Origin: Schlegelella_A sp038241255
Lineage (GTDB): Bacteria; Pseudomonadota; Gammaproteobacteria; Burkholderiales; Burkholderiaceae_C
Direction: 5' to 3'
DNA: 12,823 bases
Assembly: GCA_038241255.1 (NCBI GenBank)
Contig: JBBRFW010000088.1
Coordinates: 1-12,823 of the forward strand
A program made the translations under genes and the position numbers. Of this stretch, positions 1-7,482 are shown piece after piece; the stretch's first letter is position 1; each line of letters starts with the position of its first letter. Under the pieces are notes generated by a model. It was not told the DNA's origin and did no database searches. It saw only the letters and a program-made list of their open reading frames with translations.

Positions 1-547
1 TCGGCCGCAGGTTGAACTGCAGGCAGCGCGACAGCACGGTGGCCGGCACCTTCAGCGGATCGGTGGTCGCGAGGATGAACGTGAGGTCGTCGGGCGGCTC
101 CTCGAGCGTCTTCAGCATCGCGTTGAAGGCCGTCGTCGAGAGCATGTGCACCTCTTCGATCAGGTAGACCTTGAAGCGGCCGACGACGGGCTTGTAGACC
201 GACTGCTCGAGCAGGCGCGTGATCTCGTCGACGCCGCGGTTCGAGGCGGCGTCGAGCTCGACGTAGTCGATGAAGCGGCCGGCATCGATGTCGCGGCAGG
301 CGGCGCACGCGCCGCAGGGATGGGCGGTGATGCCGCCGCTGCCGTCGGGTCCGGTGCAATTGAGCGATTTGGCGAGGATGCGGGCGATCGTCGTCTTGCC
401 GACGCCGCGGGTGCCGGTGAAGAGGTAGGCGTGATGGAGGCGCTGCTGCGTGAGCGCGTTGGCGAGCGCCAGGACGACGTGGGACTGCCCCACCAGCGTC
501 TCGAAATTGCGCGGCCTGTACTTGCGCGCCAGCACGGTGGACGACAT
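1..547 (-). CDS. dnaX: DNA polymerase III gamma/tau subunit, N-terminal part (runs off left edge)
   Basis: This is the clamp-loader ATPase that loads the beta sliding clamp and organises the replisome. The first 182 residues are visible, starting at the ATG at 547; the rest lies beyond base 1. Visible motifs in order are the RARKYRP-type N-terminus (LARKYRP, 6-12), Walker A GTRGVGKT (45-52), a zinc knuckle C64-X13-C78-X2-C81-X2-C84, LDAASNRGVDEI (98-109), the Walker B region LIEEVHML (129-136), LKTLEEPP (145-152), sensor 1 ATTDP (160-164) and the SRC arginine-finger motif (173-175). The wider knuckle spacing is what I recall for betaproteobacteria; E. coli has C64-X8-C73. One oddity is that Walker B reads E131-E132 where the family normally has D-E. 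The gene diverges from the PurM-like gene. A TAGAAT hexamer ends only 7 bases before the ATG, and no Shine-Dalgarno is visible. Identity is certain from sequence; the leaderless start is inference. Confidence 0.97.
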   Translation of the reverse strand, partial: MSSTVLARKYRPRNFETLVGQSHVVLALANALTQQRLHHAYLFTGTRGVGKTTIARILAKSLNCTGPDGSGGITAHPCGACAACRDIDAGRFIDYVELDAASNRGVDEITRLLEQSVYKPVVGRFKVYLIEEVHMLSTTAFNAMLKTLEEPPDDLTFILATTDPLKVPATVLSRCLQFNLRP

Positions 548-552
548 GCGAA

Positions 553-560
553 CGATTCTA
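553..560 (-). promoter_or_regulatory. Putative dnaX promoter -10 (TAGAATCG)
   Basis: Reading the minus strand, TAGAAT (560-555) is followed by CG and lies 7 bases before the dnaX ATG at 547. Seventeen bases upstream is CGGACC (583-578), which keeps the GAC core of a sigma-70 -35 box. Transcription starting 7-8 bases after the hexamer would begin at or next to the A of the ATG, giving a leaderless mRNA. The assignment rests on motif and spacing only. Confidence 0.5.
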
Positions 561-592
561 CGGGGCGCCTCTGGCCGGGTCCGTCGCTGCGG

Positions 593-600
593 GATAATCG
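593..600 (+). promoter_or_regulatory. Putative -10 (GATAATCG) of the PurM-like gene
   Basis: GATAAT at 593-598 followed by CG matches the -10 style seen before other genes in this window. A weak -35 candidate CTGGCC (571-576) sits 16 bases upstream. If real, transcription would begin near 605, which rules out the upstream ATG at 546 and favours the TTG at 609 as the start of the PurM-like protein. Confidence 0.4.
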
Positions 601-608
601 ATGCCACC

Positions 609-1754
609 TTGGCCGCCTCGAATCCAACCGCTTCGCCCCCGGCAGGCCCGCTCAGCTACGGCGCCTCCGGCGTCGACTATGGGCGCATCGATCCACTCAA
701 GCTCGACGCGCAGCGCGCCGCGCTCGCCACCGGCGCCCACCTGGACCGCCTCGGCTTCAGCGAAGTCGCGGCCTCTCGCGGCGAATCGGCGTATGTGATC
801 GACGTCGGCCCTTTCTACCTCGCGAGCATCGTCGAATGCCTGGGCTCGAAGGCACTGGTCGCCGACGAGATGGCCGCTCGAACCGGCCGCAGCGCCTACG
901 CCGGCATCGCCCAGGACACGATTGCGATGGCGGTGAACGATCTCATCACCGTCGGCGCGACGCCGCTGGTGGTGCAGGCGTACTGGGCCGCCGGCGGCTC
1001 CGACTGGTTCGACGACCGCGAGCGCGCCGAAGCGCTCGTCGCCGGCTGGAAGCGCGCCTGCGACCAGTGCGGCGTGTCGTGGGGCGGCGGCGAGACGCCG
1101 GCGCTGGCGGGCATCGTCGAAGCCGGTCGCATCGACCTCGCGGCTGCGTGCACGGGCATCGTCAGCCCGAAGTCGCGCCTGTCGCTTGGCGATCATCTCG
1201 CCCCTGGCGACGCGATCGTTCTGCTCGCCTCCGACGGCATCCATGCCAACGGCCTCAGCATGGCGCGCCGGCTCGCCGAGCGGCTGCCGCGCGGCTACTC
1301 GACGCCGCTGACGGGAAGCGCCGTGCCGATCTCGTTCGGCGAAGCGCTGCTGCAGCCAACCGTCCTCTATGCGCCAATCACCGAGGCGCTATTTCGCGCC
1401 GGCATCCGTGTCCGCTATGCGGTCAACATTACCGGGCACGGCTGGCGCAAGCTGATGCGTCATCCGGCCGAGCTCACGTACCGCATCCGCCAGCTGCCCG
1501 ACGTGCCGGCGGTTCTCTCGTTCATTCAGCAGGAGGCCGGCCTCGATGCACGCGCCGCGTACGGCACCTTCAACATGGGCGCCGGCTTCGCCGTCTTCGT
1601 TCCGGCCGAGGACGCCGCGCGCGCCGCCGCGGTGGCGCGCAAGGCCGGCGTCGACGCCTGGGTCGCCGGGAGCGTCGAGGCCGGTCCGCGCCGTCTGGTG
1701 ATCGAGCCGCTCGATCTCGAGTACGCCGGCAGCGAGCTCGGCGTTCGGCTGTGA
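609..1754 (+). CDS. PurM-like (AIR-synthase-related) protein of unknown role
   Basis: The protein has the PurM/AIR-synthase fold: two ATP-binding alpha/beta halves of the kind that convert formylglycinamidine ribotide to aminoimidazole ribotide. With a TTG start at 609 it has 381 residues, slightly above PurM's usual ~345. Family landmarks are ECLGSK (76-81, where PurM has a DGVGTK-type loop), VNDL (109-112), GGGET (159-163), SDGIHANG (208-215), NITGHG (273-278, PurM usually ITGGG) and TFNMGAG (320-326). The altered first loop and the H in NITGHG suggest a paralogue rather than the housekeeping PurM, so the substrate is unknown. The start is uncertain: an in-frame ATG at 546 would add 21 low-quality residues and overlap the dnaX start codon, while TTG 609 follows a possible -10 at 593. 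No SD precedes either convincingly. SRP RNA follows downstream. Family assignment is solid; function is inference. Confidence 0.85.
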   Translation: MAASNPTASPPAGPLSYGASGVDYGRIDPLKLDAQRAALATGAHLDRLGFSEVAASRGESAYVIDVGPFYLASIVECLGSKALVADEMAARTGRSAYAGIAQDTIAMAVNDLITVGATPLVVQAYWAAGGSDWFDDRERAEALVAGWKRACDQCGVSWGGGETPALAGIVEAGRIDLAAACTGIVSPKSRLSLGDHLAPGDAIVLLASDGIHANGLSMARRLAERLPRGYSTPLTGSAVPISFGEALLQPTVLYAPITEALFRAGIRVRYAVNITGHGWRKLMRHPAELTYRIRQLPDVPAVLSFIQQEAGLDARAAYGTFNMGAGFAVFVPAEDAARAAAVARKAGVDAWVAGSVEAGPRRLVIEPLDLEYAGSELGVRL

Positions 1755-1786
1755 CCTTGCACCGACCTGCGGCGAGGGCCACGGCC

Positions 1787-1794
1787 TAGAATCG
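1787..1794 (+). promoter_or_regulatory. Putative ffs promoter -10 (TAGAATCG)
   Basis: TAGAAT at 1787-1792 followed by CG lies about 10 bases before the paired 5' end of the SRP RNA, as expected for a promoter placing the transcript start near 1799-1803. No convincing -35 is present at 16-18 bases. The same octamer occurs before dnaX on the other strand. Confidence 0.55.
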
Positions 1795-1802
1795 ACCGCG
1801 AC

Positions 1803-1890
1803 GGGCCTCCCCGCATGGGAGCGCGGCCAAACGGGTCAGGTCGGGAACGGAGCAGCCCCAACCGTTGCGACCAGTGCCGGGGTCAGGCTC
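1803..1890 (+). ncRNA. ffs: Signal recognition particle RNA, bacterial small type (4.5S)
   Basis: This is the RNA core of the signal recognition particle; with Ffh it directs ribosomes making membrane proteins to FtsY and the translocon. The apical domain is unmistakable. GGTCAGGTC at 1834-1842 leads into a GGAA tetraloop closed by a G-C pair, and GGAGCAGCC follows (1849-1857), matching the E. coli asymmetric loop and tip. The outer helix closes by GGGCCT (1803-1808) pairing with AGGCTC (1885-1890), followed inward by CCCC with GGGG. Ends are therefore set by pairing and may be off by a few bases. There is no hairpin plus T-run terminator after it, and a small gene starts 17 bases later. Position between a dnaX-proximal gene and downstream genes is common in proteobacteria. 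Confidence 0.95.
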
Positions 1891-1906
1891 GTCACCTTCA
1901 CCACGC

Positions 1907-2164
1907 ATGAGAACCGCCTGCCAGCTCCTCGCCGTCTGTGCGCTCGCCGCCGCCTTGTGGCCCGCCGCGAACGCGGCGCCGGGCGATGTTTTCGTTCCGG
2001 CGCACAAGACCCGCGACGGCCAGTACGTGCCGCCCAACGTTCCGCCGCTCTCCGGCGGCACGCACCTGTCGCGGCGGCCGAGCCGCGGTGCCGCCGCGCA
2101 TCGCCACGTGCGCGCAAAGCGCGCCGTGCCGATCCTCGTCGACGCGAGACCCGTTGGGCGCTGA
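1907..2164 (+). CDS. Small exported hypothetical protein (85 aa)
   Basis: I do not recognise a named family. The protein starts MRTACQLLAVCALAA and has a typical signal peptide: an Arg at position 2, a hydrophobic core to about residue 18, and a likely cleavage after ANA (about residue 23), leaving roughly 62 residues. The mature part begins APGDVFVPAHKTRDGQYV. The V-x-P-x-x-TRDG-x-YV pattern resembles short periplasmic proteins seen in betaproteobacteria, as far as I recall. The tail is rich in Arg and Pro, with no transmembrane segment or cysteine after the signal. The ATG at 1907 is chosen because the open frame upstream runs into the SRP RNA. No SD is visible before it. It converges with the HDOD gene, with 19 bases between the two stop codons. 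Moderately likely to be a real gene. Confidence 0.6.
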   Translation: MRTACQLLAVCALAAALWPAANAAPGDVFVPAHKTRDGQYVPPNVPPLSGGTHLSRRPSRGAAAHRHVRAKRAVPILVDARPVGR

Positions 2165-2183
2165 AGCGCGATCTCGCCGCGGC

Positions 2184-4070
2184 CTAGCTTCGCTGCGTCT
2201 TGGCTGCGGCCTCGAGACCGGCGAAATGCCCGCGCGGGCCCTCGCCTTCGGCGTCCGCTCCGTCCTCGTCGGCATCGGCGCGGCGCGCCGAGCTCGCCGC
2301 GCCGTCGCTCGTGAGCGCGGTCTTGGCGTCGCGGATCGCGTCATGGAGGACGCGGGTCGTCAGGCGCAAGGTCCGCGCATAGCGAAGCACGACCTCGTTC
2401 AGCGCCGTCGAGACCTTCGCCGGCGCGAGGCCGAGCGCGTCCACCGTTTCGTTGGCGGCGCTGGCGACGATGCGCAGCAGCTCTTCATCGTTGTCGGGCT
2501 TGCGCACCGGCACGTCGAAGGGCAGGCGCCGGATCATGTGCATCACGTCGTCGCCGAGCCCCCAATGGCGCGCCGCGGCGCTGCCGAAGGCGTCGACGTC
2601 GACGCCAAGCACGGCGTACGCGGCGGCCGCATCGTCGAGGCCCGGCTGATCGACGGCGCCGCCGACGCCGTCGCTGCGCGCGCCGACGAAGGGCTGCGTC
2701 AGCTGATGGATCTGCTCGGCGTCGTCGGCGAAGTGATAGCGCAGGAGCAGCCGGCCGAGATTCTGCAGCGCGGCGATGAGGAACACCGCCTCGCCGTCGT
2801 AGCCCGCCGGGCGCAGCGATTGCGCCACGTGTCCGGCCAGGCGGACGCGATCGATGGTGGCGCTCAGCGCGGCGGCGCTTTCCGGGTCGAGCGGGCCGGG
2901 CCAGACGCGCAGGCCGTTGGCGGCCTGACGCACGCCGTCGACACCGATCAGCGCGACGACGCGGCGCAAGGTCAGAACCGACCCGTTGCCGGCGATCTGC
3001 GTGCCCTGCACGCGCGCCGAGCTGAACGTTTTCAGCAGCTCGAACGACAAGGCCATGTCGGGAAGCAGGTGGCGCGCGATCTCGTCGGTGCGCTTGCTCT
3101 CGATCGCCGTAATGCGCTGCACGCGCATCGCCAGGGCCGGCAGCGCCGGCAGGTGGCCGACGGTGCGCAGCCGGTCGAGAAGCAAGGCGATCGGGCCGCC
3201 ATCGTCTTGCGCGGCCGCTTCGAGCCAACCGGTGACGGCGCCGAGGAAGGTGCGCGCGCTGCGATAGCGCAGGCGAACCTGGCCCGACGTGCTGCGGTTC
3301 GCGATGGCGCGCAAAGGCTCGGCGATCGGCTGCGGCGTGGTCCAGGGAAGGCGGACCAGCTCGCGACCGCGCGGCGCCATGCGCTCGATGACGCGCGCGA
3401 CGTCGGAGCTGCCCAGCACCGGCGTGCCGCCGAGCAAGCGATGGAGGACGATGCCGCAAGCGAGAACGTCGCGCTCCGCCGCGGCGCGTTGGGCGCGCAG
3501 CACCGACGGCTCGAGCGTCTCGGCGCGGGCGTCGCGGTCGCGCGGCGGCACCGCCGTATTCTCGGCGGCGGGCACCGCGACTCCGAGTCCCGTGACGCTG
3601 GCCTGGCCACGCTCGTTGATGACGATGTGGTGCAGCTGCACGTCGCGATGGGCAATGCCGGCGTCGTGAGCGAAAGCCAGGCCGCGCAGGATCGCCGCGA
3701 TCCAGCCCGCGGCCTCGTCCGCGCTCGGCGGCGGATGCTCTCCGAGCCACTGGTCGAGCGTCACACCGATTCGCCGGTCGACCGCCACAAAGGGCCAATG
3801 CTCGTGCACGCCGCACTCGGCGACATGGGCGATGTTCGGATGATCGAGGCGCGCGGCGCGGCGCGCGCCGAGGAGCCAGTTGCCGGTGCTCGAGGCGCCG
3901 GTCGGCTGGTGGCGCGGCATCGACAGCATCGACTCCGCACCCGTGCGCGTGTCGGTCGCCAGCCAGAGCATCGTCAGTTCGCTCTTAGCGAGCAGACGAC
4001 CCAGGGCGAAGCGACCGAACGCGCGCGTCGGCGACGAGGAGCGGATGACAGGGGCGACAGCGAGCGGCAT
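2184..4070 (-). CDS. Pseudokinase-HDOD fusion protein, putative signalling regulator
   Basis: This 628-residue cytoplasmic protein joins a serine/threonine-kinase fold (about 17-285) to an HDOD domain (about 296-510), followed by an acidic, Ala-rich tail (590-628). The kinase looks catalytically dead. The glycine loop is lost (GRLLAKSE, 24-31), and no lysine stands at the VAxK position (ESMLSMPR, 46-53). The catalytic loop reads HRDVQLHH (141-148), keeping D143 but with Q, L and H for K, P and N. DFG is replaced by GLG (161-163). The HDOD part starts at HLPALPALAMR (306-316); HDOD proteins are HD-fold relatives without nuclease metal sites, linked to bacterial signalling and cell-cycle or stress responses. 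The ATG at 4070 is chosen over a start at 4253 because the extra residues would overlap addA and look non-coding. It lies 100 bases behind addA on the same strand. Fusion and motif losses are seen; a signalling role is inferred. Confidence 0.88.
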   Translation of the reverse strand: MPLAVAPVIRSSSPTRAFGRFALGRLLAKSELTMLWLATDTRTGAESMLSMPRHQPTGASSTGNWLLGARRAARLDHPNIAHVAECGVHEHWPFVAVDRRIGVTLDQWLGEHPPPSADEAAGWIAAILRGLAFAHDAGIAHRDVQLHHIVINERGQASVTGLGVAVPAAENTAVPPRDRDARAETLEPSVLRAQRAAAERDVLACGIVLHRLLGGTPVLGSSDVARVIERMAPRGRELVRLPWTTPQPIAEPLRAIANRSTSGQVRLRYRSARTFLGAVTGWLEAAAQDDGGPIALLLDRLRTVGHLPALPALAMRVQRITAIESKRTDEIARHLLPDMALSFELLKTFSSARVQGTQIAGNGSVLTLRRVVALIGVDGVRQAANGLRVWPGPLDPESAAALSATIDRVRLAGHVAQSLRPAGYDGEAVFLIAALQNLGRLLLRYHFADDAEQIHQLTQPFVGARSDGVGGAVDQPGLDDAAAAYAVLGVDVDAFGSAAARHWGLGDDVMHMIRRLPFDVPVRKPDNDEELLRIVASAANETVDALGLAPAKVSTALNEVVLRYARTLRLTTRVLHDAIRDAKTALTSDGAASSARRADADEDGADAEGEGPRGHFAGLEAAAKTQRS

Positions 4071-4131
4071 CGCGGCAGACGAAGTGATCTCATTGGAGCG
4101 TACCGGAGCGCTCGCCGATGGTGCGAGGTAG

Positions 4132-4157
4132 ACGGCAAAAGTGAGGCTTCTTGCCGT
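4132..4157 (-). other. Stem-loop between addA and the pseudokinase-HDOD gene
   Basis: ACGGCAA (4132-4138) and TTGCCGT (4151-4157) form a perfect 7-bp inverted repeat. The stem continues inward with AAG/CTT past one bulged base (4150), giving about 10 pairs around a 5-base loop (4142-4146). It begins 13 bases after the addA stop codon in the direction of transcription. No T-run follows on the minus strand, so it is not a classic intrinsic terminator; it may be an attenuator or a 3'-end protecting structure. Confidence 0.55.
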
Positions 4158-4170
4158 GAAGCGCTGCACC

Positions 4171-7100
4171 TCAGCCCAGCTCGACGACCCGCCCCTCGCC
4201 GGTGATGAACGCGCAGCGCACCACGGCGCCCGCCTGCGCTCTCGCGACGGCACCGCGATAGCGAAGCAGCTGGGCGCGATAGGGCGCGAACGCTTCCGGG
4301 CTCAGGTGAAGCTTGTAGTCGAGCACCCACCACGTCGGGCCGCCACTTTCTTCGAGCCGGACCAGGCGGTCGATGCGCAACACTTCGCCGGCGTCGCCGA
4401 TCGCGACTTCGTTGCCGCTCCAGAGGATGTGCGGCCCCATGAAGAAGCGCGCGCTGTCCGGATGGCCGAGGATCGCAGCGCCATGATGCTCGACCGCTTC
4501 GACGTCGGCGCCAAATTCGGCCGCTGCCGCGGCGGCGAGCTCGGCGACCGGCGCCTGCCCTCCGGCGTGGGTCGCCCACTCGAGCAGGCGATGAACCGCG
4601 CGGCCGAGCGCCGCCGTGCCTTCGTCAGCACGGAACTCCGGCGCGCCCGTTCGCTCGCGCGTCGACGTGGACTCGGCGAACGGCAGCGCGAGCTGCGGCT
4701 CGGCGGTGGCGACCGGCCCTCGATTCGAGCGCGCCGGCAGCACCCGCAGCGATGCGGGTGCTGCACGCGACGGTCCCGCAAACGTCGTCGCGGGTGATCC
4801 GTCGACAGGTGCCGCGAACGGCTGAATGCGCTGCCACCACGACGCCCGCGGCGGCGGCTGGAACGGCTCGGTGGCGCTGAAGACCATGCGCCGCCTCGCC
4901 CGTGTCATCGCGACATAGAGCCCGTTCATTTCCTCGCGCTCGCGCGCCTGCATCTCCCTGGTGAGCAGTTCGGACAGGGAGGGCGGGCAGCGCGATTCGG
5001 AGTAGACGAAGGCGCAACGCAGCGGATGCTCGGCTTCGACCGGCCAGTCGACGAGCAGGGTCGTGGTCTCGGTCGACGGCCGCTCGGGATCGGCGTCGGT
5101 GATGAACACCGTGTCGGCCTCGAGGCCTTTCGCGCCGTGGATCGTCAGCAACCGAACGGCGTCGGCGCGCGCCGGCGGCGCGCTCTTCAGAGAGCGGCGC
5201 TTGAGCGCGCGGACGAAGCCGTACGGCGTCGCATAGCGGCCACCGTCGAGCAGCAGCGCCTGCGCGAGCACGGCGTCGATGGCGTCGAGTGCGAGGGCGC
5301 GCTGCTCGGCCGGGACGACCGCAACGGTGCGCTCGCGCAGCTCACCTTCATGAACGATGCGGTCGAGCAGGTCGTGCGGCGGCAGCTGGGCCGCCGCGGT
5401 GCGCCAGCGCGGCAGCAGACGACGCGCGCGCAGGAGCGCCGGGCTGGTCGTCGCCATCGCCGCGAGCGCCCGCCACCAGTCGCGGTCGCCGGCGGCGATC
5501 GCCTCGGCCGAGATCGCCAGCAGGTCGGCATCGCTGGCGCCGAACAGCGGGCTTCGCAGGGCGCGCGCCAACGACAGCCGATGCGCGGGCGAGACGATCG
5601 CGTCGAGGACGGCGATTAGGTCCTGCGCCTCGGGCGTCGAGGCAAGCGCCGTGTCCTCGACGGCCGAGTGAGCGACGTGTACTCGCTCCAGCGCCGCGGC
5701 CACGAGACGCAGCGTCTCGCGCTTGCGGCAGAGGACGAAGACGTCGGCGGGTGACATGCCGCCGCCCAGCATCGCCGCGATCCGCGCCGCCACCGTCGCG
5801 GCTTCGCGCTGGCGCAGGACGATCTCGGGTTCGAGGCGAGGCGTCGTCAACGTGTCGCGCCAGGTCGACTCGACGCCGGCTTCGGCGCGGCCGGCACGGC
5901 GATCGCGCGGGTGCCGCGCCAGAGCCTCGATCGCGTCGCCCGGCGTCGGCGCGACCTCGGTGGTGTGAAGCCGAAAGCCTGCGAACGCGCCCTCGCCCAT
6001 CGCCGCCTCGAAGACGCCGTTGATCGCATCGATCACCTCGGGCGCGTTGCGCCGCGTGTGATCGCAGGCGAGCACGCTGCCCTCGAGGCCTTCGCGGACG
6101 AAACTCGCCGCGGCGGCGAAGACGAGCGGCTCAGCGCCGCGGAAGCGGTAAATGCTCTGCTTCGGATCGCCGACGATGAAGACGCCGGGCGGGCGCTGGC
6201 CGCTCGCTCCGCCACCCGCGCCGGCATACGCCGAGAGCCAAGCCTGCAATGCGTGCCACTGCAGCGGGCTGGTGTCCTGGAACTCGTCGATGAGGACATG
6301 GCGTACGCGCGCGTCGAGGCGCTCCTGCACCCAGCCCGACAGCTCGTCGTCGCGCAGGATCGCCAACGCGCAGCGTTCGAGGTCGGCCATGTCGGCGTAG
6401 CCGCGCGCGCGCTTGTAGTCAGCGAAGGCGCTCAGTAACGCGCGACCGAGCCGGACCATGCGCTGGTGCTCGATGCGCGCGTCTTCCTGCTCGACCTGCT
6501 CGCGCAGCCGACTCAGGGACTCTTGCGTCTCGGCGAGCACGGCGATTGCTTTGCCGAGCACGCGCGGCTCGTCCTTGTCGGTGTAGAGCGCGCGCCAAGC
6601 CGTGTCGAACAGGCGCCGTGCGCCGCCTCCGGCGATCGCCGCGGCCAGTTTCGCGGCCGTCTCCTGATGCGTCCGCGCGCCGCGCCCCAAGACCTCGGCG
6701 ACGTGGCGCAGGCGGGCCTGCCAGAAGACGTCGAGCACGGCCTCGACGGGATGCACAAAGCGGCCGATCTCAGGCCAAATCGTCGCCGCGGATTCAACGC
6801 TTTCGACGAGAGTGCCCGCCTCGTCGGCCATCTCGAACTCGACGCGGCGCCACCACGCTGCGGCCAGCCACTTGCCGAGCTGCGTGCGGCCGCGCCGCAA
6901 GGTCACGGCGGCGTAGTCGGCGCGCAGCTCGACATCTCGCAAGACGCGGCCGTGGAAGGCCCGCATCACCGCTGAACGATGATCCTCTAGGTCTTCGATC
7001 AGCTCCATGTCGGGCGCGAGGCCGAGGCGGTCGAGCAGCGCCATCGGCGCCGCCCGCAGCAGCTGCGAGAACCAGGCGTGGAAGGTGCGGATCTCGATCG

Positions 7101-7482
7101 GCCGAGCGGCCGCGAGGACGCGGCCGTACAGGCTACCGAGCTCGGGCGCGAGCGCCTCGGCGCGCGCGCGTGCGACCCCGCGCACGACGAGCGCCTCGAC
7201 ACGCTCGGCATGGCTCGCGCGCGGCATCGAGTACAGGGCGAGCCAGTCGTGCAGCCGCTGCCGCATCTCGCCGGCGGCGGCGCGCGTGAAGGTGATGGCG
7301 AGGATCTCGTGCGGCGCGGCACCTTCGAGCAGCGCGCGCAGCATTCGCGACACCAGCATCCAGGTCTTGCCCGAGCCGGCGCACGCCTCGACCACGCAAC
7401 TGCGCGCCGGATCGCAGGCGACGGCGTAGAACGCCTCGCGCGGCGCCAGCAGGCCGTCGATGCGGAATGCGGGCTCCGTCAT
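4171..7482 (-). CDS. addA: AddA-type UvrD/Rep-family helicase with C-terminal RecB-type nuclease
   Basis: This is the helicase-nuclease subunit of an AddAB complex, which unwinds and resects double-strand breaks for RecA-mediated repair. The 1103-residue length fits AddA. All superfamily-1 motifs are intact: Walker A AGSGKT (35-40), Ia TFTRAAAGEM (64-73), Walker B LIDEFQDTSPLQ (397-408), III GDPKQSIYRFRG (438-449), V LTIHGAKGLE (779-788) and VI YVAMTRAR (856-863). The C-terminal PD-(D/E)XK nuclease keeps H964, D1038 (RIDRL), D1055 and K1057 (LDYK), and Q1071 with Y1075. The ATG at 7482 overlaps the addB stop as ATGA, so translation is probably coupled. The frame stays open upstream to 8385 but only across addB, so that extension is rejected. 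The gene could be named generically as a UvrD-helicase-domain protein, but the paired AddB supports addA. Confidence 0.93.
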   Translation of the reverse strand: MTEPAFRIDGLLAPREAFYAVACDPARSCVVEACAGSGKTWMLVSRMLRALLEGAAPHEILAITFTRAAAGEMRQRLHDWLALYSMPRASHAERVEALVVRGVARARAEALAPELGSLYGRVLAAARPIEIRTFHAWFSQLLRAAPMALLDRLGLAPDMELIEDLEDHRSAVMRAFHGRVLRDVELRADYAAVTLRRGRTQLGKWLAAAWWRRVEFEMADEAGTLVESVESAATIWPEIGRFVHPVEAVLDVFWQARLRHVAEVLGRGARTHQETAAKLAAAIAGGGARRLFDTAWRALYTDKDEPRVLGKAIAVLAETQESLSRLREQVEQEDARIEHQRMVRLGRALLSAFADYKRARGYADMADLERCALAILRDDELSGWVQERLDARVRHVLIDEFQDTSPLQWHALQAWLSAYAGAGGGASGQRPPGVFIVGDPKQSIYRFRGAEPLVFAAAASFVREGLEGSVLACDHTRRNAPEVIDAINGVFEAAMGEGAFAGFRLHTTEVAPTPGDAIEALARHPRDRRAGRAEAGVESTWRDTLTTPRLEPEIVLRQREAATVAARIAAMLGGGMSPADVFVLCRKRETLRLVAAALERVHVAHSAVEDTALASTPEAQDLIAVLDAIVSPAHRLSLARALRSPLFGASDADLLAISAEAIAAGDRDWWRALAAMATTSPALLRARRLLPRWRTAAAQLPPHDLLDRIVHEGELRERTVAVVPAEQRALALDAIDAVLAQALLLDGGRYATPYGFVRALKRRSLKSAPPARADAVRLLTIHGAKGLEADTVFITDADPERPSTETTTLLVDWPVEAEHPLRCAFVYSESRCPPSLSELLTREMQAREREEMNGLYVAMTRARRRMVFSATEPFQPPPRASWWQRIQPFAAPVDGSPATTFAGPSRAAPASLRVLPARSNRGPVATAEPQLALPFAESTSTRERTGAPEFRADEGTAALGRAVHRLLEWATHAGGQAPVAELAAAAAAEFGADVEAVEHHGAAILGHPDSARFFMGPHILWSGNEVAIGDAGEVLRIDRLVRLEESGGPTWWVLDYKLHLSPEAFAPYRAQLLRYRGAVARAQAGAVVRCAFITGEGRVVELG

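Noticed and set aside
146..1789. A plus-strand open frame of 547 codons across dnaX and the PurM-like gene
   Set aside because: It is antisense to dnaX for its first 400 bases and out of frame with the PurM-like gene, and its translation is Arg-rich with no motif.
2165..2183. Possible bidirectional terminator between the convergent small gene and the HDOD gene
   Set aside because: Only a 4-bp stem (GCGC at 2158-2161 and 2166-2169) and no T-run on either strand.
1938..4205. A plus-strand open frame of 755 codons opposite the pseudokinase-HDOD gene
   Set aside because: It has low-complexity Arg/Ala-rich translation, crosses the small exported-protein gene in another frame, and is antisense to a recognisable two-domain protein.
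4071..4253. A 61-residue upstream extension of the pseudokinase-HDOD protein
   Set aside because: It would overlap the addA 3' end and has no recognisable character; the ATG at 4070 leads directly into the kinase-like domain.
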